DNA of 22,654 nucleotides. Origin: Rhizophlyctis rosea (lineage: Eukaryota > Chytridiomycota > Chytridiomycetes > Rhizophlyctidales > Rhizophlyctidaceae). Both the position numbers and the translations under genes were made by a program. Below the pieces are notes generated by a model. It was not told the DNA's origin, did not search any database, and was given only the letters and a program-made list of their open reading frames with translations. The first letter of the stretch is position 1, and each line of letters starts with the position of its first letter. Shown piece after piece: positions 1 through 9,157 of this stretch. Location: positions 1-22,654 of the forward strand of contig JADGJC010000494.1 in assembly GCA_027596075.1 (NCBI GenBank), read 5' to 3'.

Positions 1-1729
1 CTCAACACCCGCACTCCGAATCACACTCCTACTCCGTCCCGCGCTTCCCGGTCTCGAACTACCCGGTCTCCAACTCCCCGACATGGATACAGAGGCTGAT
101 ACGTCGTTGAAACTCCCGCCTCGGCTTGAAGTTCTCACGCCCCGTTCCTGATCATCAACCCTCCCACCATTACGCATCAATTCATCGTACCGCGCTTCAA
201 TGACAGATATTCGACGCTTCCTGTGGGTGTTTGATGTTAGACAGGTCCTGGCAGGTCAAAAAAAAAATTACAACTGCAAAATGAAAAAAAAAAAAAAAAA
301 GCCACCACAAACCTCTCCTCCCCCAAAACCCGATCCCTCTCACCCTCCCTCCGCCGTTCAGCCTGCCGCTTCGCCATCCTTGTTGCTTCTCGTCGCTCTT
401 CTTCCGTGACGCGTCTTCCGTCTAGGTTTTTTAAGGTGCGGGAAGAGGTGGTGATGATGAAGGGGCGGTAGAAAGGGTCTGGGGAGAGGGGGTTTGTGTC
501 GAGGTATATGTCTGGGAGGAGGTGGTGATTTAGAGGAAAAGTGGGGGGAGGGGGATGAGGGGGAAACACTTGCCGGTGAGGTGGGGAGCTTTACAAATTT
601 CGCTCAGGGTATCGAAGGAGGAGATGTTGTTTTGGGAGATTGAGAGACGACGGAGGTGGTCGAGGTCGCTTAGGGTTGTTGATGTTTGGATCTAGGAAAA
701 CATATCCCATATTGGGTCAGTCCGCACGAACTCCCCACACAAATTCTTCCCAACATTCCATTCAAAACGCCCCTTATTACCTCATTCCGTTTCAAATTCA
801 ACTCCGTCAAGGATTGGAGGTTCTCCACGCCGCCGAGGTGAGTGATACGGTTGTCTTCTAGGTTGAGGATGCGGAGGTCGCGCATGTGGTTGATGTTTTC
901 TGGTTATTCGATTGCAAAGGATATGGAGTTAGTCCGCACTGTCCTGCATCACTGGCTCAAAACAAAACGTGGGCGGTCAAGGTTTCTGATCAATGACATC
1001 CCACTTGCCTATGGCGGTGATTTGGTTATTATGTAAATCCTAGAGGGAACGAATTCAAATGCTTAGCGGGGAGTTGCCACATTTGATATGACGGGAGCAA
1101 ATCCACAAGCGTGTGTGTTGTTTTGTTTTGCTTTTTCCCTTACCAAAACATCTAACCGTCCCAAAGCTTCAAACCCCTCCATCTTCCGTATCCGGTTCCG
1201 TCCCAGCATCAACACTCGCAAATTCACTAAATTTGACAGGCCGCTGATTTTCTGTGCGTTCAAAAAGTCGTGAGAGAGATTTCTTCTGGAAGGGGATATT
1301 GAAAGAGACGATCCAGATTTCGTACCTCGATGTTATTAGCACAAAAATCCAAAAACACCAAATTCCTCAAATTTTCTAAATGCTCGATTTTGCTGATGAG
1401 GTTGTTTTGGTAGCTGAGGAGGCGCAGGCGGTCTTCACCATGCAGATGGAGACATAGCTGAATATACATAAAACCCATTAGTGATCTTCTCTCTGAAGGA
1501 TTTCTCGTCGCACAGAACAGGTTGAGGGAATCCTCACATGCAAGTTTCTGCGATTCAGGTTGAGTCTTTCTGGGTTCAGTTCGCGTTCGGAGGGAGTTCG
1601 TGCTGGCTGATGGTCAGACAGGTGGTGGGGAGGGGTGTTGGGAGTTAGAATGTATAGGGTGTGACGGTGATCAGAGAGATTGCAGAATACCTCTTGCTGG
1701 TTGAGTATGACCGTCGCTTGTGTGGACAT
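1..1729 (-). CDS. LRRC49: LRRC49-like tubulin polyglutamylase complex subunit (3' end cut by window edge)
   Basis: Nine exons on the minus strand join in one frame: 1729-1691, 1606-1538, 1457-1326, 1251-1144, 1039-1009, 899-781, 691-574, 511-313 and 220-1. The product (345 codons visible) is a run of leucine-rich repeats with motifs such as GEDRLRLLSYQNN, LVNLRVLMLGRNRIRK, DLHNNQITAIENIN and LTELNLKRNE. These are followed by the capping segment LKNLDGRRVTEEER and a basic coiled-coil-like helix (MAKRQAERRREGERDR). Order and spacing match LRRC49, a scaffold subunit of the TTLL1 tubulin polyglutamylase complex, which glutamylates axonemal and cytoplasmic microtubules. Introns are 62-109 bp; those at 573-512 and 1008-900 are GC-AG with perfect GCAAGT donors. 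The tail (exon 220-1) is Ser/Arg/Gly-rich and open at the window start. The ATG at 1729 is the simplest start; a Ser/Thr-rich open exon upstream (2279-1881) could add N-terminal sequence. SDS22-like LRR proteins are the alternative, but the cap and helix fit LRRC49 better. Confidence 0.85.
221..312 (-). other. Intron with long T/A homopolymers
   Basis: This last visible intron of the LRRC49-like gene (donor at 312, acceptor cacccacag ending at 221) holds two homopolymer runs, 9 and 18 A on the plus strand, read as T on the coding strand. They act as an unusually long polypyrimidine stretch and lie some way upstream of the AG. A second possible acceptor (tttgcag) inside the intron leads straight into a stop codon and was not used. 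Confidence 0.6.
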
Positions 1730-1880
1730 GGTCAATGATCCGATGTTTATTTCTGTGTGATGAGTTAGTGATTTGATCACCACATGTTTTCCTGTCAAGA
1801 ACACGTCCAGGCATACACCTACGGGAAACACTAGATCTACATGAGCTAATTTCGCTGCCAGTGCCCACACCCGTTCTCAC

Positions 1881-2279
1881 CGTACTACCCGATGTCCTCG
1901 ATTGAGTTGATGATACAGAAGTCGGTGAAGGTGTTGGGTATCCACTCGACGATGCTGCCGACACCTGTGACACATTGTAGACAGATGTGCGTTTGGAAGA
2001 TGCGGATGCGTTTGTCACCGATGTAAGTGTCTCGTCACTGTCACAAGTAGATTGGGTTACAAAAGTTGTGGAGTTTGATCGTGGGGAAGAAGTGTGGGAG
2101 GTTGCGGAGGCGATTGATGATGGAGGGGTCGGAAGTCCTTGGTTTGATTGGGATGGTGTTGGAGGTTGTTGTGAGGAGGTGAAGTGGGTGGCGGGATTTG
2201 CGTTTTTGACTGCTGCTGGGGTTAGGGGCTTCGAGATGGTTAGAGGTTCAGTTAGAGCTGAGAAGTGTGGTGAGGTAGC
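1881..2279 (-). CDS. Ser/Thr/Pro-rich open exon, possible 5' exon of the LRRC49-like gene
   Basis: A 133-codon stop-free frame lies between a TAG acceptor (exon starts at 2279) and a good GTGAGA donor at 1880. A second donor, GTAGTA at 1888, would leave phase 1. It reads as low-complexity Ser/Thr/Pro sequence (for example TPSQSNQGLPTPPSSIAS and SAASSSGYPTPSPTSVSS). Using the 1888 donor, an acceptor at 1753 gives an in-frame join into the exon carrying the LRRC49 start region, so this may be a disordered N-terminal extension. It could equally be the Ser/Thr-rich stretch of a separate surface protein whose other exons lie at 2.7-3.6 kb. No domain is recognisable. The frame is seen directly; the gene assignment is inference. 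Confidence 0.3.
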
Positions 2280-2692
2280 CTACCTCAATGTACAAACAGG
2301 AAGTGGGCGACCATGCGTTCTTTGCTGTGCGGACGATGTTATTATCTCAATTATGAGTTCATGGACAACATTCGTATTCATAACGTACGTGGCGGTGCAT
2401 TCGATGATTTTGAATCAGTGCTGCTCTTCCGGCTGGTAGATGAGAATCTTGCTGTCTGATAATACGTCAATAATAGGAACGAAGAGATAGCAAGGTCATG
2501 AGCAATGTTCAACAAACCAGCTTATCGCTATTATGGTTCACTATCGTAGCAGATCCGATGACATTGTATTGTACAGACACTTCTGACATGATCTGCCTGG
2601 TAGCATTTTCAAGGGAAACAAGAAAGACGTGATGTAGATCAGGCGATGCATACGGCAAACGATGCGAAATTGGTATGATCATCACCACCTAC

Positions 2693-3050
2693 GTCGCCGA
2701 CGCGGTTGCTGGCCTGGCGCCATTACCGCTGGAGGACCTTGTCGGCTGTGTGTTTTGAAGTCCATAAACGGTTTGGAAGGACAGAGGCGCCGACTTCGGT
2801 CGTGATGATGATCGCTTCTGTCGACTTGCACTTTTGGCCGTACTTCGCCCATGCAGGGTTGAAGGGCTTGTTTGAATCATTGCAAGATTGTAGGCCGGTG
2901 CAAGATAGACTGAGAATGGAAAATGGTGAAGTATGGTTTTTGAGCTCACTGTTGGTGGCTCATTCTGAGTGTGTAGATACCGAAGTGTGATCGGAGATGG
3001 GGTTGGCGGACACAGTTTGGAGTGTTTGGTACCAACATTGGTAGGACTTC
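2693..3050 (-). CDS. Basic Ser/Pro-rich open segment with an RPKSAP motif
   Basis: The minus strand is open from upstream of 3050 to a possible GTAGGT donor at 2692. The distal part is basic and Ser-rich (KSASRQKRSSSRPKSAP, then ARPATASAT). Arg-Pro-x-Ser-Ala patterns of this kind are common in disordered tails of cilium-associated proteins, which fits the neighbouring LRRC49-like gene, but the motif is weak evidence alone. No start codon or convincing acceptor was found, so it may be an exon of the LRRC49-like gene, an exon of the candidate membrane protein upstream, or chance. Confidence 0.2.
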
Positions 3051-3115
3051 TTGTGGTTGAGATGATGTTCCCGGAGGCACAGTCCATTCGACTCATGTAA
3101 TCAAGCCACACTTAC

Positions 3116-3645
3116 CCTGGCAATATGGATCACGCTGACTCAGCATTGCGTCACTCATTCCTGACTGGCAATCACAAACACAAAGTGATGGTCGCAACCA
3201 GCACTGCCCACATTCTTTCTCCCTCCAAACATTCAAATATTCACAGTCTGTCACTTTCACACCGGCAATGAAGTTCACTCCAAGTACAAGGCTTCATAAG
3301 GTACAGTATCTAACCTTGACTTCTTTAGGTACTGCACTTCGGTCTCACCACACGGCATCGGTGTGTGGCATTGGTTGATCCTACTGGTTGAGAATGCCCA
3401 ACGCGGATCAACCATAATGCCGAGACCAACAGTCCAACGACTCCAGCACCTATCGCACTCCTTGTTCCTTCACAAGTTCCTTCCAAGACTTTCAGGTACG
3501 TGAGACTCACACTATCTCGAGTTATGCTTCTCCGGTGCCAACTGGGTTGCTGTGTGCAGGCATCCTTTGCCATGCTTTCTCTAACATTCGCAACAGTTTT
3601 TTTCCTTCCACTCGACTCCGGCGACGGCAAGCTTCGAGTATCCAT
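3116..3645 (-). CDS. Candidate single-pass membrane protein with Cys-rich ectodomain, unrecognised
   Basis: An ATG at 3645 opens about 100 codons: a Ser/Pro/basic stretch, then one clear hydrophobic segment (AIGAGVVGLLVSALWLI) followed by a potential N-glycosylation site (NAT). A GTGAGA donor at 3348 ends this exon. A second open stretch, about 3280-3116, encodes a Cys-dense segment (ECGQCW, LCVCDCQSG, DPYCQG) and ends at a consensus GTAAGT donor at 3115. A type II membrane protein with a disulfide-bonded exterior is one reading. The join between the two exons is not resolved: the only acceptors that keep the Cys-rich frame are weak and do not match the donor phase. No family is recognised. 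Confidence 0.22.
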
Positions 3646-3649
3646 CCAT

Positions 3650-4628
3650 GACCCTCAGGTACGTACGGACCCACACCAAGTCACAACCGCAAGACCAAGA
3701 TTTCAAATAGTTGTACATACATAGATAGTAGCAAAGACTCGGTGTTGGGAGAGGAGGTTGAGGTGGGGACAGGACAACAAGGCAAGTGAGGAACGCAGAC
3801 GGTGACAAGGCATCCATAGGTCTCTCGTATCTCCAGTGCGCTACTCGGTTGTTACAACCGGTGATAACGGCAACTCCGACTCGGGGCTTCTAACGGGACG
3901 TTAGGGGATACATCGGGTGCAGGTGTCAGGAGGCTCTTCCCTTTTCGGGAGTGAGCTGGGTGCGGGAGAAAACTAGGAACTGCCTTTGAACTTGATGCTT
4001 TCCTCTCTTTTTGTGGGTGTCTCGTTGTTACCACTTGTTTTTCTTTGCAGGATTTCGCCGTTCTCAACCAGCCGCTCCCGCTCGCATAACCCCCACTCGT
4101 CAACCACACCATCAACACTTGCCGCCCTCCAGTCCTTCGAATACCAATCACATCATCACCATCAATGCCTTCGAGATTCTGGCATCCAACCACGCAACGC
4201 GCCAATTCGACACCCACCAAACCCCTGCCCTAAATCTGCTACCACCCACTCTTCTTCGCATCCCAACGCAAACCGAAATTCTTGTTCGTCACCAACCAAG
4301 CGTCCCGCTTCCACCCTTCTCTTCCTCGACAATTCGCTTCCTCTTGCGTTGTGGGTACCGCACCAAACGATCCGCGTTAGTGCACGGGTTAACCTCCGTT
4401 TTCGGGCGTTGTTTGGGCTGCTGGGGTGAGAAAGTTTGGGTTGCTGGCGAGCATTCTCTAACAAGGAAAACAGTTCTGTCGCCTCTCCACTTTATCCCTT
4501 CACTCCATCCTGCGGCCGGCTCAATCGACGAAATGGCGACACCAGTTTCGACAGACGCTCCACCACGACCTCAAGCAGTCATTCACCGAAATCCTCCACC
4601 GAGTTGCATACCTCCGGGAGTTCCAGTC
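3650..4628. other. No supported gene; possible 5' part of the plus-strand repeat transcript
   Basis: No convincing coding region was found here. On the plus strand a pyrimidine-rich tract ending in tttctttgcag (about 4041-4051) looks like an intron end. The following 600 bp contain three competing Ser/Pro/His-rich frames without family resemblance. The frame through about 4438-4679, rich in Ser and Thr, runs without a stop into the first GTGAGT donor of the repeat array. This may be the 5' portion of the same spliced transcript. Confidence 0.3.
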
Positions 4629-6423
4629 TAGACGAGAGTAATTCCTCGGCACTGCGATTCACTTATGCACTACCGCTGGGTGAGTCCCACCTTACTCCCT
4701 TCGTCTCACCCGTCAAGTTCATCCGCTCATAGGCTACGCTGCTTCGGAAGACACAGAATAAGATGACGACTATTAGCGGGATGTAGAAGTGCCGCTGGGT
4801 AAGCCCTGCTCTTTCCCCTTCTCCCTTCCCCCCCATATTTTGAGTGCTTCCCTATAGACGACCTCACCTCACGGCACAGGCGGAAGGGATCTCCAGGGAT
4901 AGATGAACGCGGGAAATGAAGTGCCGCTCGGTGGGTCTCGCTGCTTATCGTGCTTGTTTTCCGAGTTGTACTGATCATCTTTTGCAGATTACCTTACCTC
5001 GGAAGGCACAGGCGGGGAACTGGGGACTGGGATTGTAACGCACCCCTCGTGCGGGGCAGCTGGTATGTATCCCGCCATCCAGTCGTCGAATGAGCTCAAT
5101 CGCGTATACTTACCTATGTTCTTTTCATCCAGCACTCAGCCAGCCGTAGCCCAACATGTGCAAAGCCTGTTCAGTCATCCTTCAAGTGGTGACTGGCATG
5201 GTGGCTCCCCGCCCCGATCTAAGGTCCGACCAGTTCGGAATTCCCCGGGGAGTCGCATATGGAAGGTGGCGAAGATGCTTCCTGACCCTGTTACAGCCTG
5301 TTAGCTTGGTTCTCAAATATCGGGCTAGCAGGTGGAACCCTGGCCTCGATCTAAGGTCCAACCATTTTGGGATAACCCCAGGGTTCCGGTGCAGGTGCGG
5401 GGGAAGTTGAGCCGATGGCGCTGGGATTGTGGCGGGTTGGGGTGGGAGGGGGGTGGGGGGATCAGAACTGGGTTGTGAAGTGTCGATGGGTATGTCGTTC
5501 TCGTGCTTTCGTTTTTGTGCACATATACCAAACATCATCTGCAGATTACCCTACCACGGAAGGCACACGCGGGGATCGGGATTCGATCTGGGATCAAAGC
5601 ACCTCTCGTACGGGGTAGTCGGTACGTACCTTGGCATTCATCTGTTACATCCATCGCTACGATTGTACATACTTATTTTTCCTTCATGACTTTGTTCCTT
5701 CAAGAAGTGCCACATCGACGCCGCTGCTCCTCAACGCTCACCCGCTCCGGTCATTCTCCATCAAGAATGTCGGGTCGTGTCAAGTCGGGCCAAGACCCTC
5801 AGGGTTGTTGGGGGATCTCAGTAATATGTATAGATTAGTTGGAGGGTTCTTTGGCGGGGATGGGAGGTGCTGATAGGTATTGTTGTGTCTTTCTCTGTTG
5901 TTTCTGCTACATGCCCTGACTTGTCCTTTACTTAGATTACCTTACAAGACATCTAAGGCACGGGCGGGGATAGGGGGTTACGGGTTGGGAGGTTCGTTTG
6001 TGAGTGGGGAAGGGAAGTGCCGATAGGTACGTTTTTGTCTGTTATTCGTCCGTCGTTCCTTTCAGCGTACTCATTGAAGTTGTTTTGGACAGATTACCTT
6101 ACCTCGAGCAGGCACGGGCGGGGAAGGGGTTGCGTGGTGGGAGGAACCTTAATTGAGGGGATGTAAAGTGCCGATAGGTTTGTGGTTCTTCCAGTTTGAT
6201 TGTTCGAATTATGTGTGCTGATTGGTGTTCCATAGATTAGGGTGGGAGGGGGTGGGACTTCTATGATAGTGGGGTCGTGATGTGCCATGAGATACTGTTT
6301 CATGTATTTGTTTGCGTTTCATAGCAAATCAAGACACTAATCAACCAACATCTTCAGATTTACCTACCGGAGGCGGCACAAAGCAGAGCAGGATGGAGCC
6401 AGCGGGGACTTGAGTGCCTCAAG
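4629..6423 (+). repeat. Array of ~10 degenerate exon-like repeat units separated by 53-67 bp intron-like spacers
   Basis: Short related blocks recur on the plus strand at about 4629-4679, 4733-4798, 4858-4930, 4988-5062, 5394-5489, 5545-5621, 5834-5876, 5936-6026, 6093-6177, 6236-6290 and 6358-6423. Most begin just after an AG (typically cagATTACCTTACCTCG, then GGCACGGGCGGGGA). Most end in GAAGTGCCGATAG or a variant, followed by a GT donor (GTACGT, GTAAGC, GTATGT, GTTTGT). Spacers between neighbours are mostly 53-67 bp, the same size class as real introns of this window. In the best units, TACCT and GGCAC at the 5' side can pair with GTGCC and AGGTA at the 3' side, so the splice-like sites sit in an imperfect inverted repeat. 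At least one unit (6093-6177) has stops in all three forward frames, and unit lengths are not constant modulo 3, so conserved coding is unlikely. Candidates are a spliced noncoding RNA, a decayed exon-duplicated gene, or an expanded palindromic element. Confidence 0.6.
5207..5385 (+). repeat. Direct repeat pair of about 45 bp, spaced 132 bp
   Basis: Two related segments, about 5207-5250 and 5338-5385, share GATCTAAGGTCC followed by a similar C/G-rich stretch, offset by 132 bp (a multiple of 3). In one plus-strand frame both read as D-L-R-S-x-x-F-G-I, and several differences fall at silent third positions (Phe, Gly, Ile, Gly), hinting at past coding. The minus strand is also open across both. 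They lie in a long spacer of the exon-like repeat array and differ from its main unit. Confidence 0.5.
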
Positions 6424-7051
6424 GTCAGCACTTGATTGTAAATGCGCTCACCTTACGCCTACGCTAACTTACGCTTTCGTCTTACTCAGGTGTCCTGACA
6501 AGAAGGGCAGTGCACAAGGAGTCGGGTTCCATTCCTCTTTCTATATGGGCCTTGACGCACCGCCGCCTCCTCGTGGCAAGGCCTGGAAACAAGGAAACCA
6601 AATGCCGGGTGGTGTCCCACTTGGCGGGTTTCCTTGGCTAGGAGTGGTGCGAAACGGAGATGACGAAGTTCGCACAGTAATACGCTGGCTCCATTCCGAA
6701 GCCGCTTGAGGGTATCTAATTCTCTACCTTTGATTTTAGGGCGCAACAACATTCGCTAACCCCGTACGCCTGATGGTACCGAACATATCAGGGCTCAAGC
6801 CTCAAGGCCTAGATGTCCTTGCGCGGCATTCGCAGGTGAATATTCTGAACTGCTCCGCGAGCGGGTGCGCTACACAACCATACTCACTCAATATCCCCAT
6901 TGAAGAAGCTATTATAAGCTGGACTCAACGTGATATCCCAACATGTCACACGGACTGCAACATCGACTTCAACATGCAAGACCAACGAGGCTCCTTGTCC
7001 AACGCTTCCTTCCCTACACCTGGATACTCACACACACTTTATTCGATATAG
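6358..7051 (+). CDS. Hypothetical protein, 3' exons downstream of the repeat array
   Basis: Three stretches join in frame: 6358-6423 (last array unit), 6490-6676 and 6740-7051, ending at TAG. The introns are 6424-6489 (GTCAGC...CTCAG) and 6677-6739 (GTAATA...TTTTAG). The product, 188 codons in view, has a Gly/Pro-rich segment (YMGLDAPPPPRGKAWKQGNQ), a hydrophobic Gly/Pro stretch and a tail with four Cys (LNC, GC, PTC, TDC). No family is recognised. The frame enters openly from unit 6358-6423, but the preceding unit has stops in every frame, so the start is unknown; an in-frame ATG at 6545 would give a shorter protein. It may be the surviving end of a decayed gene. Confidence 0.3.
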
Positions 7052-7824
7052 AGTTCAGATGCGCATAAATAACTAGTTGGACATGTTTTTAGGGCTGAGA
7101 TGACCGGCCTCCGTGTTCTTTTGCTCTTGTGCACCATTCTTTGTGTTCGGTCTTGAACATCCTACTAAATGGAGATTACAGTACGGGTTTTATCGTATTT
7201 TGGGCGGGAACAACAACAGCAGTGTTATGCCAGTTTTGTAAAGTTGTGTAGCAGGCGAAAGAGAAAGGGACATCACAAGGCGTTCCCCATGGAATACACG
7301 ATGGACTTCAAACCAAAGAGTTCTTCTTTTCCAGTGCTCCAATGGTCTCCTTACAGCGTTGTCATCAGCTTCCTCCTCATGGCTGCCTCCGCGCAATTCG
7401 ACATATCGCCTTTTTCGCGATTCACGAATGTTGAAAGGAAAGAACGTGTGTGTTGCACGTGACACAATGCATACGGACAATGAATGCCGATGAGGCAAAT
7501 TGAACTATGAATGGCACCGTCTGCTGACTATTAGAATGGTCGTTAGAGCCATCCAATGATCAAATGCAGGATAATTGCTTCATATCCGAAACATATCATT
7601 CCTGAGTTCCTCGTCACACCCCATTTAAAGGGTGCAAAAATCTCGCTCGGTATTTTCCATCAGGAAGGGAATTCAATATACAATTATTAGAGACCCACAG
7701 GAAGATGAACAGGTAAAGATGGGGTAACCAGCCCCCACCCCTCCCCTCCTCTTCCAAGAAAAAAAACCGGATTCTCCTCAACTCTTAGCATCAGTCGGTA
7801 AGAGTATCCATCCCAATCTCTCGC
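7052..7824. other. Intergenic, convergent gene ends
   Basis: This stretch lies between the end of the plus-strand hypothetical and the stop of the AA9 gene on the minus strand. Short open frames on both strands near 7170-7500 overlap each other and show no domain or splice structure. An ATAAATA stretch just after 7051 could serve as a weak polyadenylation signal. Nothing else is seen. Confidence 0.5.
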
Positions 7825-9070
7825 TTACACGCATTGAGAGTAGTACTGGCCAGAAGACTTGCAGGTGGATCCAGATTCGCAGCAAGTCGGACCAGTGAAG
7901 CCTTGGCCACCGCATTGTTGGTATTTGGCGGCGCAGGTGCCGGTGGAGCCACCTTGGGTGGTGGTGGGTTGGGAATCCGGGTTAACGGTGACGGTCACGG
8001 TAGGGGCGTCCTCGGTGATGGTGACGATCTGTGAGTAGGAGGGCATGCGTCAGAATCTTTGAGGTATGGCCATGAAAATGTAGAGCATGAAAGAGACTTA
8101 CGTTTCCGGGGGCAGTAACAGTAGTGTAGCTAGCGCATGTGCCTCCGTTGTTTTGGGTGGTGGTAGTAGTGGTGGTGGGGCGGGTGGTGGTGGTAGTAGT
8201 GCGAGTGGTGGTGGTCGTGGGGCGAGTAGTGGTGGTAGTAGTGCGGGTGGTAGTGGTAGTAACAGGGTCAGGAGATCCACCGCTGCTGAAGTCGTAGACA
8301 GCAGGTCCAACCAATCCCGGATAGTAGTTAGGGTCCTGCTGCACACGCCACCACTCAAGGTAAAGACCCTGAGACGTAGGCTGGTATAGCCCCGGGAACT
8401 CAATTCCCTGGTCACCCCACGCAGAACCACCATTCTCAACCGTAATATCGAAACAGCTCATGTACAATTGAACGGCATTGGGCTGGCTCGCGACGTGGAG
8501 GGCAACGTGTTCGATACGGAAGATGTAGTCGCCAGATTGCATGTTCTTTGGGATGGGAAAGTCGAGCTTGTTGCCGTTCTTCAACATGCGTTGGTGGCAC
8601 CACAAGCCGTTTTGGTAGCCTTCGTAGTAGATTTTGGTCCAGGTGATGGGGGAGGAGAGCTTCTTGGAAGCGTAGACGACGCAAGGGCCGGGGTGGCCTT
8701 CTTGGAGACCATCAGACCATTGGACGGTGATCTTGCTGCAAAGCCACGTGGACGATGTAAATAAACAAATCACACTCAACCCAAACACCGAAACTACGCT
8801 TTGCACTCATCGCTTGGAGAGTAGAAACTATGGATCTTACCTGCCGGCTGAGTAGTGGCAAGTGGGCTTGATGTCAGAGGAACTGAGGGGAGTCGCAGCA
8901 TTGCAGACCACAGCGTCGGTCTGGATAGCGTTGCCAGTGACGGGGTTCTGAATGTTTTGCGGGATGGGCATGGTACGTTGGCAGGAGTTGGTGCCATCGA
9001 TGTTCAAGATGTAGTAGTGCGCTTGCGCGGCACTAAGGAGACCGGCGAAGGCGAGGATGGACTTCAACAT
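7825..9070 (-). CDS. Secreted AA9 lytic polysaccharide monooxygenase with C-terminal CBM1
   Basis: Three exons (9070-8841, 8735-8102, 8028-7825; GT-AG introns of 105 and 73 bp) encode 355 residues. A 17-residue signal peptide ending AAQA exposes His18, the N-terminal ligand of the copper histidine brace. The second brace His is His91 in EGHPGPC. The AA9 signature [14 protein letters not shown] holds the conserved second-sphere His157, and Gln166 and axial Tyr168 sit in AVQLYMSC. A Thr-rich linker ([13 protein letters not shown] type) follows, then a shorter Val/Thr segment. Residues about 320-355 form a CBM1 with the [13 protein letters not shown] core and YYSQC end. The enzyme should act outside the cell, oxidatively cleaving cellulose or related beta-glucans, anchored by CBM1. 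The segment between strand QW and the second His is shorter than in many AA9s, so regioselectivity cannot be predicted. Start choice: the only ATG giving a signal peptide that ends at His. Confidence 0.92.
8155..8270 (-). repeat. Thr-codon minisatellite encoding the AA9 linker
   Basis: Imperfect tandem ACC/ACT codon runs punctuated by Arg and Arg-Pro codons encode a Thr linker, probably O-glycosylated, between the AA9 catalytic domain and the CBM1 part. The block [15 protein letters not shown] is repeated with small changes, and such tracts often vary in length between strains. Confidence 0.75.
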
Positions 9071-9151
9071 GGTTGCTGACTGGTCGTGGGTGAAAACTTG
9101 TGGGGAAACGGTCTTGAACAAACCAAAGGGGGAGGGGGCGTTCATCCGCAC

Positions 9152-9157
9152 TTTATA
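9152..9157 (-). promoter_or_regulatory. TATA box of the AA9 gene
   Basis: TATAAA on the minus strand lies about 82 bp upstream of the AA9 start codon, a usual distance for a fungal gene with a short 5' leader. It is a single match and no other promoter element was assigned. Confidence 0.5.

Noticed and set aside
1..60. tRNA B-box-like GTTCGAGACC on the minus strand
   Set aside because: It falls within the Ser/Arg/Pro-rich coding tail of the LRRC49-like gene, and no A box or cloverleaf can be formed around it.
5182..5538. 118-codon minus-strand frame with an internal repeat
   Set aside because: The repeat is explained by the duplicated DNA segment; there is no start context, domain or splice link. 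The plus frame shows the more silent-looking differences.
4629..6423. CRISPR array
   Set aside because: The repeats are degenerate, vary in length, and the spacers have GT...AG ends of intron type. The window is eukaryotic and has no cas genes.
4629..6423. Coding exons of a repeat protein
   Set aside because: The homologous units do not keep one reading frame and at least one has stops in all forward frames.
8087..8389. Gly/Ser-rich plus-strand frame
   Set aside because: It is the antisense reading of the Thr-rich linker codons of the AA9 gene.
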